Assembly (NCBI GenBank): GCA_002786355.1 | Contig: PGCO01000006.1 | Span: 62,001 to 126,000 of the forward strand | Source: Sediminibacterium sp. FEMGT703S | Lineage (GTDB): Bacteria > Bacteroidota > Bacteroidia > Chitinophagales > Chitinophagaceae | Length of the DNA stretch: 64,000 nt | Direction of reading: 5' to 3' | In this document: piece by piece, positions 62,106-64,000 of the stretch | Layout: each line of letters opens with the position of its first letter | How positions within the stretch are numbered: the stretch's first letter is position 1 | Translations under genes and position numbers: made by a program | Notes under the pieces: model-generated | The model's database searches: none | What the model was told of the DNA's origin: nothing | What the model saw: only the letters and a program-made list of their open reading frames with translations

Positions 62106-63662
62106 GTGAACAAAGAATTAATAATTAATGCTGGTACTACCGGCGTAGAAATAGCTTTATTAGAAGATAAAAAACTAGTGGAGCTACACAGTGAAAGTAC
62201 AGATATGAACTTTGCTGTGGGAGACCTTTACTTAGGCAAGGTAAAAAAGCTAATTCCTGGATTAAATGCTGCATTTGTAGATGTAGGTTTTGAAAAAGAT
62301 GCATTTCTTCATTACACAGATTTAAGTCCTTATGCTCGATCAATAATCAAGTATACACAATTGGCTATACACGATAAGGATCCAAATGGTTTTGATTTCT
62401 CTAAATTTCAAACTGAGCCAGAAATAATAAAAACAGGAAAAATCAATGAAGTACTCAATGGGAAACCCAATGTGCTTGTTCAAATTTTAAAAGAACCCAT
62501 AGCTGCTAAAGGACCTCGATTGAGCTGTGAAATTTCTTTACCAGGACGTTTTGTAGTGGTTACCCCTTTTAATGAAATTGTAGCTGTTTCCAAAAAAATC
62601 CATTCAGGTGATGAAAGAAAGCGTTTACATAAAATTGTAGAAGCCATCCGACCTAAAAACTTTGGGATTATTGTAAGAACTGCAGCAGAAGGAAAAAGTA
62701 CTGCAGAGCTACACCAAGATTTATTAAGCATCATCGATAATTGGAACAGCATCCAGAAAAAATTAAAAGGAGCAGTTGCACCTGTCAGAATTTTAAGTGA
62801 AGAAACAAAAACAACTAGTATTCTTAGAGACTTGCTAAGTGCCGATTTTAACAAAGTGGTAGTGAACGATCAAACCATTTTTAATGATACGCAAGCTTAT
62901 ATTGAAAGGATTGCGCCAGATAAAAAAGATATAGTTACTTTATTTCAAGGAAATGGATTACCCATATTTGATCATTATGGAATTACCAAACAAGTAAAGA
63001 GTTCTTTTGGCAAAACGGTCAATTTACCAAGTGGTGCTTACTTGATTATTGAGCATACAGAAGCATTACATGTGGTAGATGTTAATAGTGGCTACAAGAG
63101 CGTTAGTAATAATCAGGAAGAAAACGCTTTACAGACCAATCTAGAAGCTGCTGAAGAAATGGCCAGACAATTAAGGCTGAGAGATATAGGAGGCATTATT
63201 GTGGTTGATTTCATTGATATGAAATTACCAGACAATAAAAGAAAATTACAGGAAGCGATGGAAGGATTTATGAAAACCGACCGAGCTAAACATTCTGTAT
63301 TACCTATTTCTAAGTTTGGATTAATGCAAATCACGCGTCAAAGAATGCGTCCGGAAGTAAATATTAATACATCCGAAGTTTGTCCTGTTTGCAAGGGCTC
63401 TGGAAAAATTACTTCTACCTTATTATTAGAAGATGAAATTGAAAAGCGCTTATCTTATTTAACTTCTCACGCTCACAAGAATTTAACATTAGTTGTAAAC
63501 CCTATTGTTTATTCTCATTTAACGAAGGGCATATTTTTCAATTCTATCATTAGAAAATGGAATAAAAAATTCAAAACAAAAATCAGTATTAAAGCCAATA
63601 CCAACTACCATATTGTAGAGTTTCGCTTCTTTAATGAACACGAAGAAGAGATTAAACTGTAA
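62106..63662 (+). CDS. rng: Ribonuclease E/G family protein
   Basis: RNase G processes the 5' end of 16S rRNA and degrades mRNA. The 518-residue protein has the S1-domain start (VGDLYLGKVKKLIPGLNAAFVDVGFEKDAFLH), the RNase H-like and DNase I-like parts (GIIVRTAAEGKS, DIGGIIVVDFIDMKLPDNKR, with catalytic Asp residues), KFGLMQITRQRMRP and the zinc-link CPVCKGSGK. The start codon is GTG at 62106. No E. coli RNase E-type C-terminal scaffold is present, as expected for RNase G. Confidence 0.94.
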   Translation: MNKELIINAGTTGVEIALLEDKKLVELHSESTDMNFAVGDLYLGKVKKLIPGLNAAFVDVGFEKDAFLHYTDLSPYARSIIKYTQLAIHDKDPNGFDFSKFQTEPEIIKTGKINEVLNGKPNVLVQILKEPIAAKGPRLSCEISLPGRFVVVTPFNEIVAVSKKIHSGDERKRLHKIVEAIRPKNFGIIVRTAAEGKSTAELHQDLLSIIDNWNSIQKKLKGAVAPVRILSEETKTTSILRDLLSADFNKVVVNDQTIFNDTQAYIERIAPDKKDIVTLFQGNGLPIFDHYGITKQVKSSFGKTVNLPSGAYLIIEHTEALHVVDVNSGYKSVSNNQEENALQTNLEAAEEMARQLRLRDIGGIIVVDFIDMKLPDNKRKLQEAMEGFMKTDRAKHSVLPISKFGLMQITRQRMRPEVNINTSEVCPVCKGSGKITSTLLLEDEIEKRLSYLTSHAHKNLTLVVNPIVYSHLTKGIFFNSIIRKWNKKFKTKISIKANTNYHIVEFRFFNEHEEEIKL

Positions 63663-63726
63663 TACTAATTTAATCGTATACATCATCAAAAAATATCGCA
63701 AGCGACTAAATAAGTGACTAAAAAGA

Positions 63727-63760
63727 AAAACCCCGGTTCATGTTAAATGACCGGGGTTTT
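63727..63760. terminator. Bidirectional terminator between RNase G and SusD genes
   Basis: AAAACCCCGG (63727-63736) pairs with CCGGGGTTTT (63751-63760), with inner TCAT/ATGA pairing. It lies between convergent genes and has T/A tails on both strands. Confidence 0.85.
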
Positions 63761-63778
63761 CTTTATTTGAACGATGTA

Positions 63779-64000
63779 TTAGTATCCTGCGTTCTGCACA
63801 AGATTCTTGTTTACATCTGTTTCTCTTCTAGGAATTGGTAAAATTAACTTAGGATCATTCCAAGCAAGTGTACCAACTGCAGTTTGTAAACGCTTCGATT
63901 CAATTAAGTAATGTCCTTCAAAAGCCAATTCAAATGAACGCTCTCTAGTAATATCAGCTAAACTTACAGTTAACAATGAAGTTAAACCAACTCTATTACG
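63779..64000 (-). CDS. RagB/SusD family outer-membrane lipoprotein, C-terminal end (5' part outside window)
   Basis: The minus-strand frame is open to the window edge and gives 73 residues with the SusD C-terminal signature (ADITRERSFELAFEGHYLIESKR, LILPIPRRETDVNKNLVQNAGY). SusD proteins sit on SusC-type TonB channels and bind glycans or other nutrients. A susC gene would be expected upstream, beyond the edge. Confidence 0.9.
   Translation of the reverse strand, partial: RNRVGLTSLLTVSLADITRERSFELAFEGHYLIESKRLQTAVGTLAWNDPKLILPIPRRETDVNKNLVQNAGY

Overview
The window looks like one contiguous piece of chromosome from a member of the Bacteroidota, most likely the Chitinophagaceae (a Sediminibacterium-like organism). 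The pointers are the type IX secretion/gliding genes (gldKLMN, gldD, gldE), a SusD-type outer-membrane lipoprotein at the right edge, AT-rich DNA with few Shine-Dalgarno sites, several promoter -7 elements of the TAnnTTTG kind, and a flexirubin-free carotenoid cluster. I see no prophage, transposase or CRISPR array. The genus is an inference from gene content.

Layout, left to right. (1) 1-10.7 kb: end of an unknown gene, uvrC, the gldKLMN operon read leftward, a HemD-like protein with DUF4271 membrane protein, hemW and a small XRE regulator. (2) 10.7-16.1 kb: gpsA, an efflux adaptor/TolC pair without a permease, and an APC amino-acid permease. (3) 16.15-20.9 kb: a cobalamin riboswitch in front of a B12-salvage operon (TonB receptor, cobT, cobS, cobC), followed by marC. 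(4) 21.5-23.7 kb: a sodium/solute symporter, a patch of hairpin-forming 100-bp repeats, and tRNA-Arg(CCG). (5) 23.7-32.9 kb: a compact leftward carotenoid operon that starts with an ECF sigma factor (crtI, crtB, idi, crtD, cruF-like, crtZ, crtY, pfkB-type kinase) and sits just downstream of a MerR/B12-binding regulator of the CarH/LitR kind. The gene set predicts a monocyclic, hydroxylated carotenoid such as saproxanthin.

(6) 32.9-42.5 kb: nucleotide-sugar genes (rfbA, rfbC, rfbB, fcl, gmd), a DUF5009-like membrane acyltransferase, a WlbB-like acetyltransferase with a WlbA-like dehydrogenase, and a MurU-like uridylyltransferase beside a kinase fused to the RapZ C-terminal domain, which points to amino-sugar recycling. 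(7) 42.5-44.9 kb: an SOS-type locus with a divergent promoter carrying repeated TTTAGTA half-sites, a degenerate 2H-type protein, a UmuD homologue whose Ser/Lys protease dyad and cleavage-site Cys are all replaced, and umuC. (8) 44.9-47.7 kb: a DUF4136 lipoprotein and a DUF748 protein split into two ORFs at a TAATG overlap. (9) 47.8-53.6 kb: a gene for only the second half of CarB, comEC, purH and a DMT transporter. (10) 53.6-64 kb: polysaccharide-deacetylase-like protein, lutB, DUF3109, gldD, gldE, ssb, mutY, an HU protein, a TPR protein, a 31-residue basic AURKAIP1/COX24-like protein, RNase G, and the C-terminus of a SusD protein.

The parts that fit together best are the B12-regulated salvage operon, the predicted B12-dependent light regulator and the carotenoid operon: B12 acquired by the first could supply the cofactor through which the second controls the third. 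The most unusual single gene is the catalytically dead-looking UmuD.
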